Assembly: GCF_900129555.1 (NCBI RefSeq)
Contig: NZ_FQWC01000013.1
Span: 1 to 64,000 of the forward strand
From: Flavobacterium defluvii
GTDB lineage: Bacteria; Bacteroidota; Bacteroidia; Flavobacteriales; Flavobacteriaceae
Direction: 5' to 3'
Length of the DNA stretch: 64,000 bases
The notes beneath the pieces are model-generated. The model did no database searches. It was not told the DNA's origin and was given only the letters and a program-made list of their open reading frames with translations. Below, in pieces: positions 50,061-59,721 of this stretch. The position numbers were made by a program, and so were the translations under genes. Numbering within the stretch: position 1 is the stretch's first letter; the number at the start of each line of letters is the position of its first letter.

Positions 50061-50123
50061 ACTTCTTGTGCGAAAAAACAAAAAGTATTTAGGATTCTAC
50101 TTTTTAACTTAAATCCTATGTAA

Positions 50124-50654
50124 TTATAATCCGAAGTTTTTAGAAATTCCAATGTTTACAGTTTTTCCGAAATTAAAACCGAAACGCTGCTCTCTTGCTA
50201 CTTCTTTTCCGCTAAGATTATCGTAACTGATTCCTCCAATAGAGAAATTTAAACCAAATCCTCTTTTCATATTGATGAATAAAGCCGGAGTTAAACCAGC
50301 ATAAACTCCTTTAGTTTTGTCAATACTTCTTTCCTGATATCCGGCTCCTAAATCAGCGTAAAAAGAGAATAAGTCAGAAAGAGGCACTGAGTAACGTGTA
50401 AAAACACCAACTTTATACGCTTCTTCTCTCTTAGAATTAGATTCTTTATAGTTTAAAATAGAACCTTCAACTCCTAAAGTCCATTTTTCAGAAAACTGAT
50501 ATCCTACTTTTGGAGAAAATTCAAATCCTTCTGTTTTGCTTTCACCGATTTTTTCTGAACCAAATCCAACATTTCCACCTAATAAAATTGAGTTCTTTTG
50601 AGCACTCACCATAGTTGTCACTAATAGAACAACTGCAACTAATAATTTTTTCAT
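50124..50654 (-). CDS. Outer membrane beta-barrel protein
   Basis: This 176-residue protein has a signal peptide (about 1-18, MKKLLVAVVLLVTTMVSAQ) and a small eight-stranded-barrel pattern: GGNVGFGSEKIGESKTEGF, VGVFTRYSVPLSDLFSFYADLG and GISKNFGL at the end. It resembles OmpW/OmpA-like small barrels of Bacteroidetes. The role is unknown. It faces away from the S46 peptidase gene. Confidence 0.8.
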   Translation of the reverse strand: MKKLLVAVVLLVTTMVSAQKNSILLGGNVGFGSEKIGESKTEGFEFSPKVGYQFSEKWTLGVEGSILNYKESNSKREEAYKVGVFTRYSVPLSDLFSFYADLGAGYQERSIDKTKGVYAGLTPALFINMKRGFGLNFSIGGISYDNLSGKEVAREQRFGFNFGKTVNIGISKNFGL

Positions 50655-50967
50655 TTTTATTTTTTTAATTAGAATGGCAAATTAAAGGAATTATTATTTT
50701 GTAAGAAATAGATTAATTTATTTTTTTATTATTGAAAGTTAATTTTTACAATTACTTTTAAATTTTAGAATTAAAATTTTATTTAATCTGAAGTTTTATA
50801 ACTTTAATTGTTTTTTATTTTTTAATATTCTAATAATTTTCCTTTTTTGATAAATTATGAATTTCGCAAAATCATATTCGTATTTATTTAATATGTTTTG
50901 TTTTTGACTGAAATGATTATTTTTTTTGCGGAAATGAGTTATATTCGCATAACTTAAACAAAATAAC
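50655..50967. other. AT-rich divergent gap
   Basis: Nothing but promoters is expected in these 313 bases. A near-match -7 box, TATATTCG, lies at 50940-50947, 20 bases before the S46 peptidase ATG. No clear box was found on the other strand. Confidence 0.45.
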
Positions 50968-53112
50968 ATGAAAAAAATAGTTTTATTCTTGACCATGTGC
51001 CTAATGGCTTTTCCTGTGAGAGCCGATGAAGGAATGTGGTTTTTGATGTTTATCGAAAGATTGAACCATAGAGATATGGAAAAAATGGGCTTGCAATTGA
51101 CAGCCGAAGAAATTTATAGTATCAATCATCATAGTTTAAAAGATGCGATTGTACAATTTAATGGCGGTTGTACTGCTGAAATCGTTTCTAACAGCGGTTT
51201 AGTATTAACAAATCACCATTGTGGGTATAATGCGATTGCAGAACTTTCAACTGCAGAACAAAACTATTTGAAAGATGGTTTCTGGGCAAAAGATAAAAGT
51301 GCCGAGATGAAACCAAAATCTCTATATGTTCGTTTCTTCGTTCGTATGGATGATGTTTCTAAAAGAATTTTGTCTAAAGTAAATGATACAATGACAGAAA
51401 CAGAAAGAAATAAAATCATTCAGCAGGAAATCGCTATAATTGAAAAAGAAAATAGCGAAAACGGGAAATACACAGTTTCTGTTCGTCCTTTCTTTCAAGG
51501 AAATGAATATTACTATTTTGTTTACCAAGATTATACAGATGTACGTTTAGTGGGAACGCCGCCGGAAAGTGTTGGTAAATTTGGAGGAGATACAGATAAC
51601 TGGGAATGGCCTCGCCAAACAGGAGATTTCTCTATGTTTAGAGTTTATGCTGATAAAGACGGTAATCCGGCTGCTTACTCAAAAGATAATGTGCCTTTAA
51701 AACCAAAACATTATTTACCAGTAAGTTTAAAAGGTGTAAAAGAAAATGATTTTGCTATGATTTTAGGTTATCCTGGAAGAACTAACCGTTGGATGCCGGC
51801 TGGTGGAATTGAGCAAAACATAAAATATGCATATCCTGCATGGGTTGAAGGTGCAAAAACCGGAATGGATGTAATGAAAAAGTATATGGATAAAGATGTT
51901 GCAGTTCGTTTGCAATATGCATCTAAATATGCTTCTACAGCTAATTACTGGAAAAACCGTCAGGGTATGATCGATGCTTTAACAAAAGCAGGAACGGTAG
52001 ATACAAAATCAGCGCAGGAAGATAAATTTTATGAGTGGGCAAGTAAACCGGCAAATAAAGAAAAGTATGAAAATGTAATTCCAACTATTAACGATTATTA
52101 CAGAGAAACTAATTTAAAAGCGCGTCACGATAATTACCTAACGCAAGTTTTACGTACTTCTAGTTATGCTGCAAATCCGGCAAATTTAGGAAATGAATTA
52201 ATTGCATACTTTAAGGAAAATGATGCAAAGAAAGCTGAGCTGCTGCCAAAGATCAATAAAATGATTGACAATATTTATGGTAATTTTTATGCTCCGCTTG
52301 AAAAAGATGTATTAACAGCACAATTGAATTTATATGCTTCTAAAGCTGCTGAATATGGACTTGCTCCAGAGGTTGCAAAAATGAAAACTGCCAATAATGG
52401 TGATTTTACTGCTGATGTAGAAAAAGCAACCGAAGTAAGTTATTTTACAACTAAAGAAAAAATATTGGCTTTTATGGCTGATCCAAAACCATTGGCAATT
52501 GTACACGATCCTTTGTATATTATTTCTAATGATTTAGTGACTAAATATCGTGCTAAAACAGATGATCAGGCAAAAGCTGATGATGGTTTTGCAACAGCTT
52601 ACCGTGAACTTGTTGAAGGTTTGAGAGAATCAAAATTAAATGCAATTCAGTATCCGGATGCTAACTCAACTTTGAGATTAACTTATGGAAAAGTTCGCGC
52701 TTTACCTGCTGATCCTCGCAACGATGCAGCAATTAATAACTATACAACTATGGAAAGTATGGTTAAAAAGTATAAAGCAGGAGATCAGGAATTTGATTTA
52801 CCAAAACGTTTGTTAGAATTAAACAAAGCAAAAGATTTTGGACAATATGCTGATAAAGCAGGTTATATGCCGGTAAACTTTTTGACAGATAATGATATTA
52901 CAGGAGGAAATTCTGGTTCGCCGGTTCTTAATGGAAAAGGAGAGTTAATTGGTCTTGCTTTCGACGGAAATATCGAAGCTATGGCAGGAGATGTTATTTT
53001 TGACTCTAAATTACAAAGAACGATCAATGTTGATATTCGTTATGTACTTTGGATTATCGATAAATATGCTGGTGCTAAAAATATTATTGATGAATTGACG
53101 ATTGTGAAATAA
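50968..53112 (+). CDS. S46 family dipeptidyl-peptidase (Dpp7/Dpp11-like)
   Basis: This 714-residue serine peptidase has an exported N-terminus (signal ending VRADEG) and the S46 catalytic elements: TNHHCGYNAI with the His (about 81-90), TDNWEWPRQTGDF (about 208-220) and NDITGGNSGSPVLNG with the Ser (about 648-662). Family members remove dipeptides from peptide N-termini in the periplasm of Bacteroidetes. The specificity residue cannot be judged here. It ends at a terminator. Confidence 0.92.
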   Translation: MKKIVLFLTMCLMAFPVRADEGMWFLMFIERLNHRDMEKMGLQLTAEEIYSINHHSLKDAIVQFNGGCTAEIVSNSGLVLTNHHCGYNAIAELSTAEQNYLKDGFWAKDKSAEMKPKSLYVRFFVRMDDVSKRILSKVNDTMTETERNKIIQQEIAIIEKENSENGKYTVSVRPFFQGNEYYYFVYQDYTDVRLVGTPPESVGKFGGDTDNWEWPRQTGDFSMFRVYADKDGNPAAYSKDNVPLKPKHYLPVSLKGVKENDFAMILGYPGRTNRWMPAGGIEQNIKYAYPAWVEGAKTGMDVMKKYMDKDVAVRLQYASKYASTANYWKNRQGMIDALTKAGTVDTKSAQEDKFYEWASKPANKEKYENVIPTINDYYRETNLKARHDNYLTQVLRTSSYAANPANLGNELIAYFKENDAKKAELLPKINKMIDNIYGNFYAPLEKDVLTAQLNLYASKAAEYGLAPEVAKMKTANNGDFTADVEKATEVSYFTTKEKILAFMADPKPLAIVHDPLYIISNDLVTKYRAKTDDQAKADDGFATAYRELVEGLRESKLNAIQYPDANSTLRLTYGKVRALPADPRNDAAINNYTTMESMVKKYKAGDQEFDLPKRLLELNKAKDFGQYADKAGYMPVNFLTDNDITGGNSGSPVLNGKGELIGLAFDGNIEAMAGDVIFDSKLQRTINVDIRYVLWIIDKYAGAKNIIDELTIVK

Positions 53113-53136
53113 TTTTTCAATTCTATTATAAATATT

Positions 53137-53173
53137 AAACCCGACTGATTTTAAAAACATGTCGGGTTTTTTT
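53137..53173 (+). terminator. Terminator of S46 peptidase gene
   Basis: The stem AAACCCGAC (53137-53145) with GTCGGGTTT (53161-53169) runs into T residues. Its stem is nearly the same as those of obgE and gcvP. Confidence 0.88.
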
Positions 53174-53298
53174 GTTACTAATTTATCTATAAAAGGAAAT
53201 AACACATTTTATATTTCCTTATTTTTGAAAAATAATTATTGAGTTTTATTAGTTATTTCGATTAACCGATTGAACAGTTTAACGATTAAACATTTTAA

Positions 53299-54654
53299 AT
53301 GAAAACACATTTCATCGCTATAGGCGGAAGCGCTATGCACAATCTTGCATTGGCATTACATAATAAAGGATATCAGGTTACAGGAAGTGATGATGCTATT
53401 TTTGAACCTTCAAAATCAAGATTAGAAAAAAAAGGAATTCTGCCTGCAGAAATGGGCTGGTTTCCTGAAAAAATTACTGCCGACATTGACGCCATAATTC
53501 TTGGAATGCATGCTAAAGCTGATAATCCAGAATTGTTGAAAGCGCAGGAATTAGGATTGAAAATTTATTCATACCCGGAATTTTTATACGAACAATCGAA
53601 AAATAAAACTCGTGTAGTTATTGGAGGTTCTCACGGAAAAACTACCATTACTTCGATGATTTTGCACGTTATGCATTACCATAATATTGAAGTTGATTAT
53701 ATGGTTGGTGCGCAATTAGCAGGTTTTGATACGATGGTTCACTTGACAGAAGAAAATGATTTTATGGTTTTGGAAGGAGATGAATATTTATCATCGCCAA
53801 TAGATCGTCGTCCGAAGTTTCATTTGTATCAACCAAATATTGCTTTGATTTCCGGAATTGCCTGGGATCACATTAATGTGTTTCCAACTTATGAAAATTA
53901 TGTGGAGCAATTTGAGATCTTTATTTCTAAAATTACAAACGGCGGTATTTTAGTTTATAATGAAAATGACCCCGAAGTAAAACGAGTTTCTGAGGCTGCG
54001 ACAAACCCAATTCGAAAATTACCTTACAGTACTCCGGAATATTCGGTTGCTGATGGTATAACTTTATTAAAAACACCGGAAGGTGATATGCCAATCGAAG
54101 TTTTTGGTGCTCACAATTTGAATAATCTTGCCGGAGCAAAATGGATCTGCCAAAATATGGGCGTTGACGAAGCTGATTTTTATGAAGCAATTGCAAGTTT
54201 TAAAGGCGCATCTAAACGTTTAGAAAAAATTGCCGAAGGAAAAGGGAAAGTTGCCTATAAAGATTTTGCGCATTCGCCAAGTAAAGTAGCCGCAACAACT
54301 AAAGCTGTAAAAGAACAATATCCAAACAGAACTTTGGTCGCTTGTTTAGAATTGCATACATATAGTAGTTTAAATGCTGAGTTTTTGAAAGAGTACGAAG
54401 GAGCATTAGAATATGCTGATGTTGCCGTTGTATTTTATTCTCCCGATGCTGTAAAAATTAAACAATTGGAAGAAGTTACTTATAAGCAAATTGCAACTTC
54501 ATTCAATAGAAAAGATTTAATTATTTATACTAATCCAGCTGAGTTTAAAGAATATTTATTCAACTTAAATCTTGATAATTCTGCACTCTTATTAATGAGT
54601 TCAGGAAATTACGGTGGTTTAAATTTTGACGAAGTAAAACAATTGATTGAATAA
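53299..54654 (+). CDS. mpl: UDP-MurNAc tripeptide ligase, Mpl-type
   Basis: This 451-residue Mur ligase has GGSAMHNLALALHNKGYQVTGSD at the front, GGSHGKTTITSMI (about 108-120), a FAHSPSKVAATTKAV stretch and a C-terminal SSGNYGG. It attaches recycled L-Ala-gamma-D-Glu-meso-DAP to UDP-MurNAc during peptidoglycan recycling. The Mpl call rests on the overall pattern; MurC is a close relative. It ends at a terminator (54680). Confidence 0.85.
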   Translation: MKTHFIAIGGSAMHNLALALHNKGYQVTGSDDAIFEPSKSRLEKKGILPAEMGWFPEKITADIDAIILGMHAKADNPELLKAQELGLKIYSYPEFLYEQSKNKTRVVIGGSHGKTTITSMILHVMHYHNIEVDYMVGAQLAGFDTMVHLTEENDFMVLEGDEYLSSPIDRRPKFHLYQPNIALISGIAWDHINVFPTYENYVEQFEIFISKITNGGILVYNENDPEVKRVSEAATNPIRKLPYSTPEYSVADGITLLKTPEGDMPIEVFGAHNLNNLAGAKWICQNMGVDEADFYEAIASFKGASKRLEKIAEGKGKVAYKDFAHSPSKVAATTKAVKEQYPNRTLVACLELHTYSSLNAEFLKEYEGALEYADVAVVFYSPDAVKIKQLEEVTYKQIATSFNRKDLIIYTNPAEFKEYLFNLNLDNSALLLMSSGNYGGLNFDEVKQLIE

Positions 54655-54679
54655 GGATTAGTCAATTTGAAAATTAATG

Positions 54680-54717
54680 AATGTGTCAATTGCTTTTTGC
54701 AGCTGGCACATTTTTTT
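54680..54717 (+). terminator. Terminator of mpl
   Basis: AATGTGTCA (54680-54688) pairs with TGGCACATT (54704-54712), with a mismatch near the loop end, and seven T follow. Confidence 0.72.
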
Positions 54718-54825
54718 ATTGAAATTTCCAAATTTATTTAAAGTAATATTTTTCTTATTTTTTAATATATTCGCCATGAAGATTAAGAGGAATGTTTTTC
54801 TTCAAATAATTAAATTTTATTTTAA

Positions 54826-55515
54826 ATGAAAACTTCAAATTTCCCTATTACTAATTGGTCAGACGATGATAAGCCAAGGGAAAAATTAATGCTTAAGGGA
54901 AAAGTTGCTTTAAGTGATGCTGAATTGATGGCTATTTTAATTGGTTCTGGCAATCGAAATGAATCTGCTGTTGCATTAAGTCAGCGAATTTTAGCTAGTG
55001 CGGGAAATCTAAATTCTTTAGGGAAAATGTCTATTTCTCAATTGATGCAATTTAAAGGAATTGGTGAAGCTAAAGCGATTACAATTATTGCAGCTTTAGA
55101 ATTAGGGCGTAGAAGAAGGGCAGAAGATAAGATAGAGTTGTCAAAAATAACATCAAGCAAAATTGCTTTTGAAATTATGCAGCCTATCATTGGCGAATTA
55201 TCTCATGAAGAATTTTGGGTGCTTTTTCTTAATAATTCGAATAAAGTCATTTCTAAATCGCAATTGAGCAAAGGTGGAATTTCGGGAACTATTGTTGATA
55301 CCCGGCTTGTTTTTAAATTAGCACTCGAAAATGGAGCTACAGGATTGATTTTGTGTCACAATCACCCATCTGGCAATTTAAATCCAAGTGATGCTGACAG
55401 ACAAATCACTAAGAAAATGAAAACAGCAGGTGAGGTTTTAGATGTTAAAGTTTTAGATCATTTGATTATTACTGAAACAAAATATTATAGTTTTGTAGAT
55501 GAAGGAACATTTTAA
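54826..55515 (+). CDS. radC: RadC family JAMM/MPN-domain protein
   Basis: This 229-residue protein has a helix-hairpin-helix-like front (LMQFKGIGEAKAITIIAALELGRR) and the RadC JAMM motif HNHPSGNLNPSDAD (about 184-197), with the zinc His pair. The older DNA-repair role is disputed; the family's biochemical function is uncertain. Its stop is 3 bases from the next start, so radC, the HAD gene and the 56208 gene form an operon. Confidence 0.92.
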   Translation: MKTSNFPITNWSDDDKPREKLMLKGKVALSDAELMAILIGSGNRNESAVALSQRILASAGNLNSLGKMSISQLMQFKGIGEAKAITIIAALELGRRRRAEDKIELSKITSSKIAFEIMQPIIGELSHEEFWVLFLNNSNKVISKSQLSKGGISGTIVDTRLVFKLALENGATGLILCHNHPSGNLNPSDADRQITKKMKTAGEVLDVKVLDHLIITETKYYSFVDEGTF

Positions 55516-55518
55516 TCT

Positions 55519-56205
55519 ATGAATACCAACATTACAGACATTTTTTTTGATTTAGATCATACACTTTGGGATTTTGATAAAAATTCAGAAATGGCTTTTG
55601 ATCGCATTTTTAAGAATAACTTTGGAGAAATTAAAATTCAGGATTTTATCGAAAAATATGTTCCCATAAATCAGGAATGCTGGCGCTTGTATCAAAATGA
55701 TCAAATTACACATCAGGAATTGCGTTACAACCGATTAAAGTTTTCTTTTGATGCTTTAAATTATGCAATATCAGATGAAAATATAAATCAGATTGCCAAT
55801 GATTATATTGAATTTCTGACCGATAATAATTATCTTTTTGACGGTGCAATTGAAGTTTTAGAATATTTAAAACCAAAATATAAGCTTCATATTATCACAA
55901 ACGGCTTTGCAAATGTTCAAACCAAGAAAATTAATAATGCTGCTCTTGGAGGTTATTTTAGTACAATTACAAATTCTGAATTAGCCGGTGTTAAAAAACC
56001 AAATAGTATTATCTTTGATTATGCTGTCAATTTGGCTCAGGCATCAAAAGAGAACAGTATTATGATTGGAGACGATCTTGATGCAGATGTTAACGGTGCT
56101 TTAAATGCCGGGCTTGACGCTATTTTCTTTAATATAAGAAATATTGAAGTCCCAGAAAATTTTAAACAAATTAACCATTTACTAGAACTAAAAAAATATT
56201 TATAA
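55519..56205 (+). CDS. HAD-family hydrolase, YjjG-like
   Basis: This 228-residue HAD hydrolase has DLDHTLWDFDKN (motif I, with the catalytic Asp pair at about 11 and 13), TNGF (motif II), KKPNSIIFDYA (motif III) and MIGDDLDADV (motif IV). It resembles YjjG-type nucleotidases of noncanonical nucleoside monophosphates. It is cytoplasmic and translated after radC with a 3-base gap. Confidence 0.88.
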   Translation: MNTNITDIFFDLDHTLWDFDKNSEMAFDRIFKNNFGEIKIQDFIEKYVPINQECWRLYQNDQITHQELRYNRLKFSFDALNYAISDENINQIANDYIEFLTDNNYLFDGAIEVLEYLKPKYKLHIITNGFANVQTKKINNAALGGYFSTITNSELAGVKKPNSIIFDYAVNLAQASKENSIMIGDDLDADVNGALNAGLDAIFFNIRNIEVPENFKQINHLLELKKYL

Positions 56206-56207
56206 TT

Positions 56208-56951
56208 ATGAAACTAAAAGCTTTATTGGCTCTTCTTCTTTGCTCTTTCATTGGATTTTCACAATCTGTTAATGATTACAAAGCTGTGATAATTCCTTTA
56301 AAATATGATTTTATTAAAACTGAAAATCAGTATAGATTAGCTACTTTAACAAAATCAAATTTGCTAAAAGCAGGATTTCAGGCTTTTTATACAAATGAGC
56401 AAATTCCGGCTGGATTTGACAGATGTGAACTTTTGTATATTGATGTTAAAAAAGACAATGCATTTTTAGTAACAAAGCTTTTTATTCAGTTTAAAGATTG
56501 CTACGGAAAAGTGATTTACACTTCTGAAACTGGAAAAAGCAGAGAAAAAGATTATGAAGTTGCCTATAAAGAAAGTCTTGAAAATGCGTTTGTATCTGTA
56601 ATCGCATTGCATTATGCATACAGTGGAAAATCTGTTTCTACAGTTTCTTCAAATGTTACACAAGCCGCTGTACCTGTTACTGCGGTTGCCAATACTCCAA
56701 TTGAAGAAAAACCTGTGGCTAATCTATCAGATCCAAATTTATTATATGCACAGCCAACAGAAAATGGTTATCAATTGATTGACAAAACACCGAAAGTGGT
56801 AATGAAATTATTAAAAACGTCACGTCCTGATTCTTTTATAGCTATTAAAGACGGAATTCAAGGTTCTTTAAACGCAAAAGATAATCAGTGGTATTTTGAG
56901 TATTACCAAAATGATAAATTGGTTTCAGAAAAAATCTCAGTAAAATTTTAA
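56208..56951 (+). CDS. Hypothetical exported protein
   Basis: This 247-residue protein starts with a signal peptide (MKLKALLALLLCSFIGFSQS) and has two parts: residues about 20-130, a compact alpha/beta region, and, after a Thr/Val/Ala-rich linker (about 140-175), a C-terminal beta region with LIDKTPKVVMKLLKTSRPDSF. I do not recognise a family. The gene lies 2 bases after the HAD gene and converges with rarA with a 13-base gap. Confidence 0.6.
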   Translation: MKLKALLALLLCSFIGFSQSVNDYKAVIIPLKYDFIKTENQYRLATLTKSNLLKAGFQAFYTNEQIPAGFDRCELLYIDVKKDNAFLVTKLFIQFKDCYGKVIYTSETGKSREKDYEVAYKESLENAFVSVIALHYAYSGKSVSTVSSNVTQAAVPVTAVANTPIEEKPVANLSDPNLLYAQPTENGYQLIDKTPKVVMKLLKTSRPDSFIAIKDGIQGSLNAKDNQWYFEYYQNDKLVSEKISVKF

Positions 56952-56964
56952 AATATAATTCGGT

Positions 56965-58242
56965 TTAATATCCGTATTTATCTTTCCAACGGTTCTTTAA
57001 AAATTCGCGGTTGCTGTTCTCTCTGGAATTGCTTCCCGGATTGTAAAGAACCGTTTCTTTTATAGCATCGGGTAAAAATTCTTGTTCAGCAAAATTGTTT
57101 GCATAGTCATGTGAATATTTATAATCTTCACCATAACCCAATTCTTTCATCAGTTTTGTTGGAGCATTTCGTAAATGAATTGGAACTGGTAAATCTCCAG
57201 TTTGTTTTACCAGTTGCTGTGCATTTCCTATTGCCATATAGGATGCATTGCTTTTTGGCGATGTTGCCAGATAAATGGCACATTGGCTCAAAATGATACG
57301 GCTTTCCGGATATCCAATTGTTGATACGGCCTGAAAGGTATTATTTGCCATAATAAAAGCAGTTGGATTGGCATTTCCTATATCTTCACTTGATAAAATC
57401 AACATTCTTCGGGCAATAAATTTTACATCTTCGCCGCCTTCAATCATTCTTGCCAGCCAATATACGGCACCGTTTGGATCACTTCCTCTGATAGATTTTA
57501 TAAATGCAGAAACTATGTCATAATGCTGTTCTCCTGTTTTGTCATACAAAACAGTATTTTGCTGTACTAATTCAAGAACTCGATCGTTTGTTATTACGAT
57601 TTCATCATTTGCGGAAGCATTTACAACAAGTTCAAAAATATTAAGTAATTTTCTTCCGTCACCGCCAGAAAGTCGTAGCAGAGCTTCAGTTTCTTTTAAA
57701 GTTATATTTTTTGATGCAAGTTCTTTATCAATCTTCATTGCGCGATGCAATAAAGCTTCTAAATCATCTTTTGTAAAAGCATTTAAGATATATACCTGAC
57801 TGCGGGATAATAATGCGGGAATGACCTCAAAACTTGGGTTTTCGGTTGTTGCACCAATTAGTGTTATCCATCCTTTTTCGACAGCGGCTAATAAAGAATC
57901 TTGTTGTGATTTGCTAAAACGATGAATCTCATCAATAAACAAAATCGGATTTTTTGCAGTAAACAATCCTCCGCTTTGTTTCGCTTTTTCAATTACATCA
58001 CGAATATCTTTTACACCAGAATTTATAGCGCTTAATTCATAAAAAGGGCGTTTAGATTCCTGCGCGATAATTTGAGCCAGAGTTGTCTTTCCTGTTCCGG
58101 GTGGCCCCCAAAAAATAAGTGAAGGAATTATCCCTCTCGAAATTTGCTGGGTCAACGAGCCATTTGGGCCAACTAAGTGACTCTGACTGATATAATCTTC
58201 TAGTTTCTGTGGGCGAATACGCTCTGCTAAAGGTGCTTCCAT
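56965..58242 (-). CDS. rarA: Replication-associated recombination ATPase RarA/MgsA
   Basis: This 425-residue AAA+ protein has the Walker A GPPGTGKTTLAQ (about 46-57), Walker B ILFIDEIHRFSKSQQD (about 101-116), sensor residues and the MgsA C-terminal domain. It works at stalled replication forks. The length and layout are normal. It is transcribed alone on the minus strand. Confidence 0.93.
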   Translation of the reverse strand: MEAPLAERIRPQKLEDYISQSHLVGPNGSLTQQISRGIIPSLIFWGPPGTGKTTLAQIIAQESKRPFYELSAINSGVKDIRDVIEKAKQSGGLFTAKNPILFIDEIHRFSKSQQDSLLAAVEKGWITLIGATTENPSFEVIPALLSRSQVYILNAFTKDDLEALLHRAMKIDKELASKNITLKETEALLRLSGGDGRKLLNIFELVVNASANDEIVITNDRVLELVQQNTVLYDKTGEQHYDIVSAFIKSIRGSDPNGAVYWLARMIEGGEDVKFIARRMLILSSEDIGNANPTAFIMANNTFQAVSTIGYPESRIILSQCAIYLATSPKSNASYMAIGNAQQLVKQTGDLPVPIHLRNAPTKLMKELGYGEDYKYSHDYANNFAEQEFLPDAIKETVLYNPGSNSRENSNREFLKNRWKDKYGY

Positions 58243-58401
58243 TTTGTAAAATTACTACTTTCATGTCTAAAATTTATTATATGAAAAGTGATATACTGTT
58301 TTATGATTAACATTTAACATAAATGTATTGGCTGACAAATTATCAGTAATTTTTGTTTGGATAGTTTTTTGATGACAGTTGTATAATCAAAATTGAGTTT
58401 T

Positions 58402-59166
58402 ATGAATGATAACCACTTTAAATTTTCAAATGCAGTAATTGGCCTTCCATTATTTTTTGTGCTTTTTTTATGGATTATTTATTGGATGCAGATTCGATTT
58501 GATTTTGATTTTTATCAACACGGTATTTATCCGAGAGATTTTTCGGGTTTGCAAGGAGTTTTATTCAGTCCTTTTATTCATGAAAATTTAGAACATTTAT
58601 ATAATAATTCAATTCCGCTTTTGGTATTGATGGCGGCAATGCAATTTTTTTATCCAAAACAAACATTTGCTGTTATTGGTTACGGAATTTTATTTTCAGG
58701 ATTAATAACATGGATTATTGGCCGGGCAAATTTTCATATTGGCGCGAGCGGATTAATTTATGTTTTGGTAAGTTTTATATTTTTTAAAGGAATTCAAACA
58801 AAATACTATCGTCTTGTGGCGCTTTCACTTTCTGTTATTTTGCTTTATGGCGGTATGATTTGGTATGTTTTTCCGGATGTAGATGTCAAAATTTCCTGGG
58901 AGGGACATTTAGCTGGATTTATAACCGGATTTGGACTTTCTGTATATTATAAAACACCTGAATATACAAAGCCAATACTTTACGATTGGCAGAAGCCGGA
59001 TTTTGATCCGCAGCAAGATTCGTTTATGAAACATTTTGATGAAAACGGAAATTTTGTTAATACAGAAGTCGAAGAGGAGGAAGGACAGAATTCTGATTCG
59101 TATTTTAACTCAACTATTGAAGTTAATTATATTGTAACCAAAAGAGAATCAGATGATAATGTTTAG
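58402..59166 (+). CDS. Rhomboid family intramembrane serine protease
   Basis: This protein of about 254 residues has about six membrane segments, with HENLEHLYNNSIPL (about 54-67), the catalytic Ser in HIGASGLIYV (about 117-126) and His in WEGHLAGFITGF (about 167-178). These are the rhomboid dyad residues. It would cleave single-pass proteins in the membrane. ATG at 58402 is preferred over the TTG at 58393. The C-terminal acidic tail (EVEEEEGQNSD) is cytoplasmic or periplasmic. Confidence 0.9.
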   Translation: MNDNHFKFSNAVIGLPLFFVLFLWIIYWMQIRFDFDFYQHGIYPRDFSGLQGVLFSPFIHENLEHLYNNSIPLLVLMAAMQFFYPKQTFAVIGYGILFSGLITWIIGRANFHIGASGLIYVLVSFIFFKGIQTKYYRLVALSLSVILLYGGMIWYVFPDVDVKISWEGHLAGFITGFGLSVYYKTPEYTKPILYDWQKPDFDPQQDSFMKHFDENGNFVNTEVEEEEGQNSDSYFNSTIEVNYIVTKRESDDNV

Positions 59167-59218
59167 TTGTTAAGTAAAATGATTAATTTTGTTATAGGAA
59201 TTAATATCTAATTGTATC

Positions 59219-59716
59219 ATGAAAAAGTTTTTCTTAACAATTTTGATTTTAACAGCTATTGAGGCTTTTGCACAGTGTGATATCAAAAACAGAGTGCTTG
59301 CAGATGGCTCGATGGTTTATTATTTTGATCCTGCTGTTTTTTACACTACAAAATCTAAATCGTTAAAAATTAACATTGTAACAGATAAAGAGAATTATTT
59401 TGTGGCTTTGCAGCCGATACCATTTCCTGAAAAAAAAGTTGGAAAAAAAATAACAGATGATTTAATTATTCATTTGGCAAATAATGAAGAGTATAAGTTG
59501 CCGCATTATGATACACAATATTTTCAAAATGATTCAATTATGCAGGTCTTATATTTGATAAATAATAAAGATATTGAAGCTTTTTCTAAATTTGAAGCAG
59601 TTGTTGCGTCAATTAATATGAAAGGAACTGAATTTATTCGTGATTACAATTTTAAACTGCATAAAGACGAGATTATAAAACAGCTTGCATGCTTTTTAAA
59701 AAAAGAGGAAAAATAG
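59219..59716 (+). CDS. Hypothetical exported protein
   Basis: This 165-residue protein has a signal peptide (first 18 or so residues, ending AFAQ) and a mature alpha/beta region with NRVLADGSMVYYFDPAVFYTTKS. I see no named family. It follows the rhomboid gene by 52 bases and converges with the DUF2490 gene, leaving a 5-base gap. Confidence 0.6.
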   Translation: MKKFFLTILILTAIEAFAQCDIKNRVLADGSMVYYFDPAVFYTTKSKSLKINIVTDKENYFVALQPIPFPEKKVGKKITDDLIIHLANNEEYKLPHYDTQYFQNDSIMQVLYLINNKDIEAFSKFEAVVASINMKGTEFIRDYNFKLHKDEIIKQLACFLKKEEK

Positions 59717-59721
59717 AGATG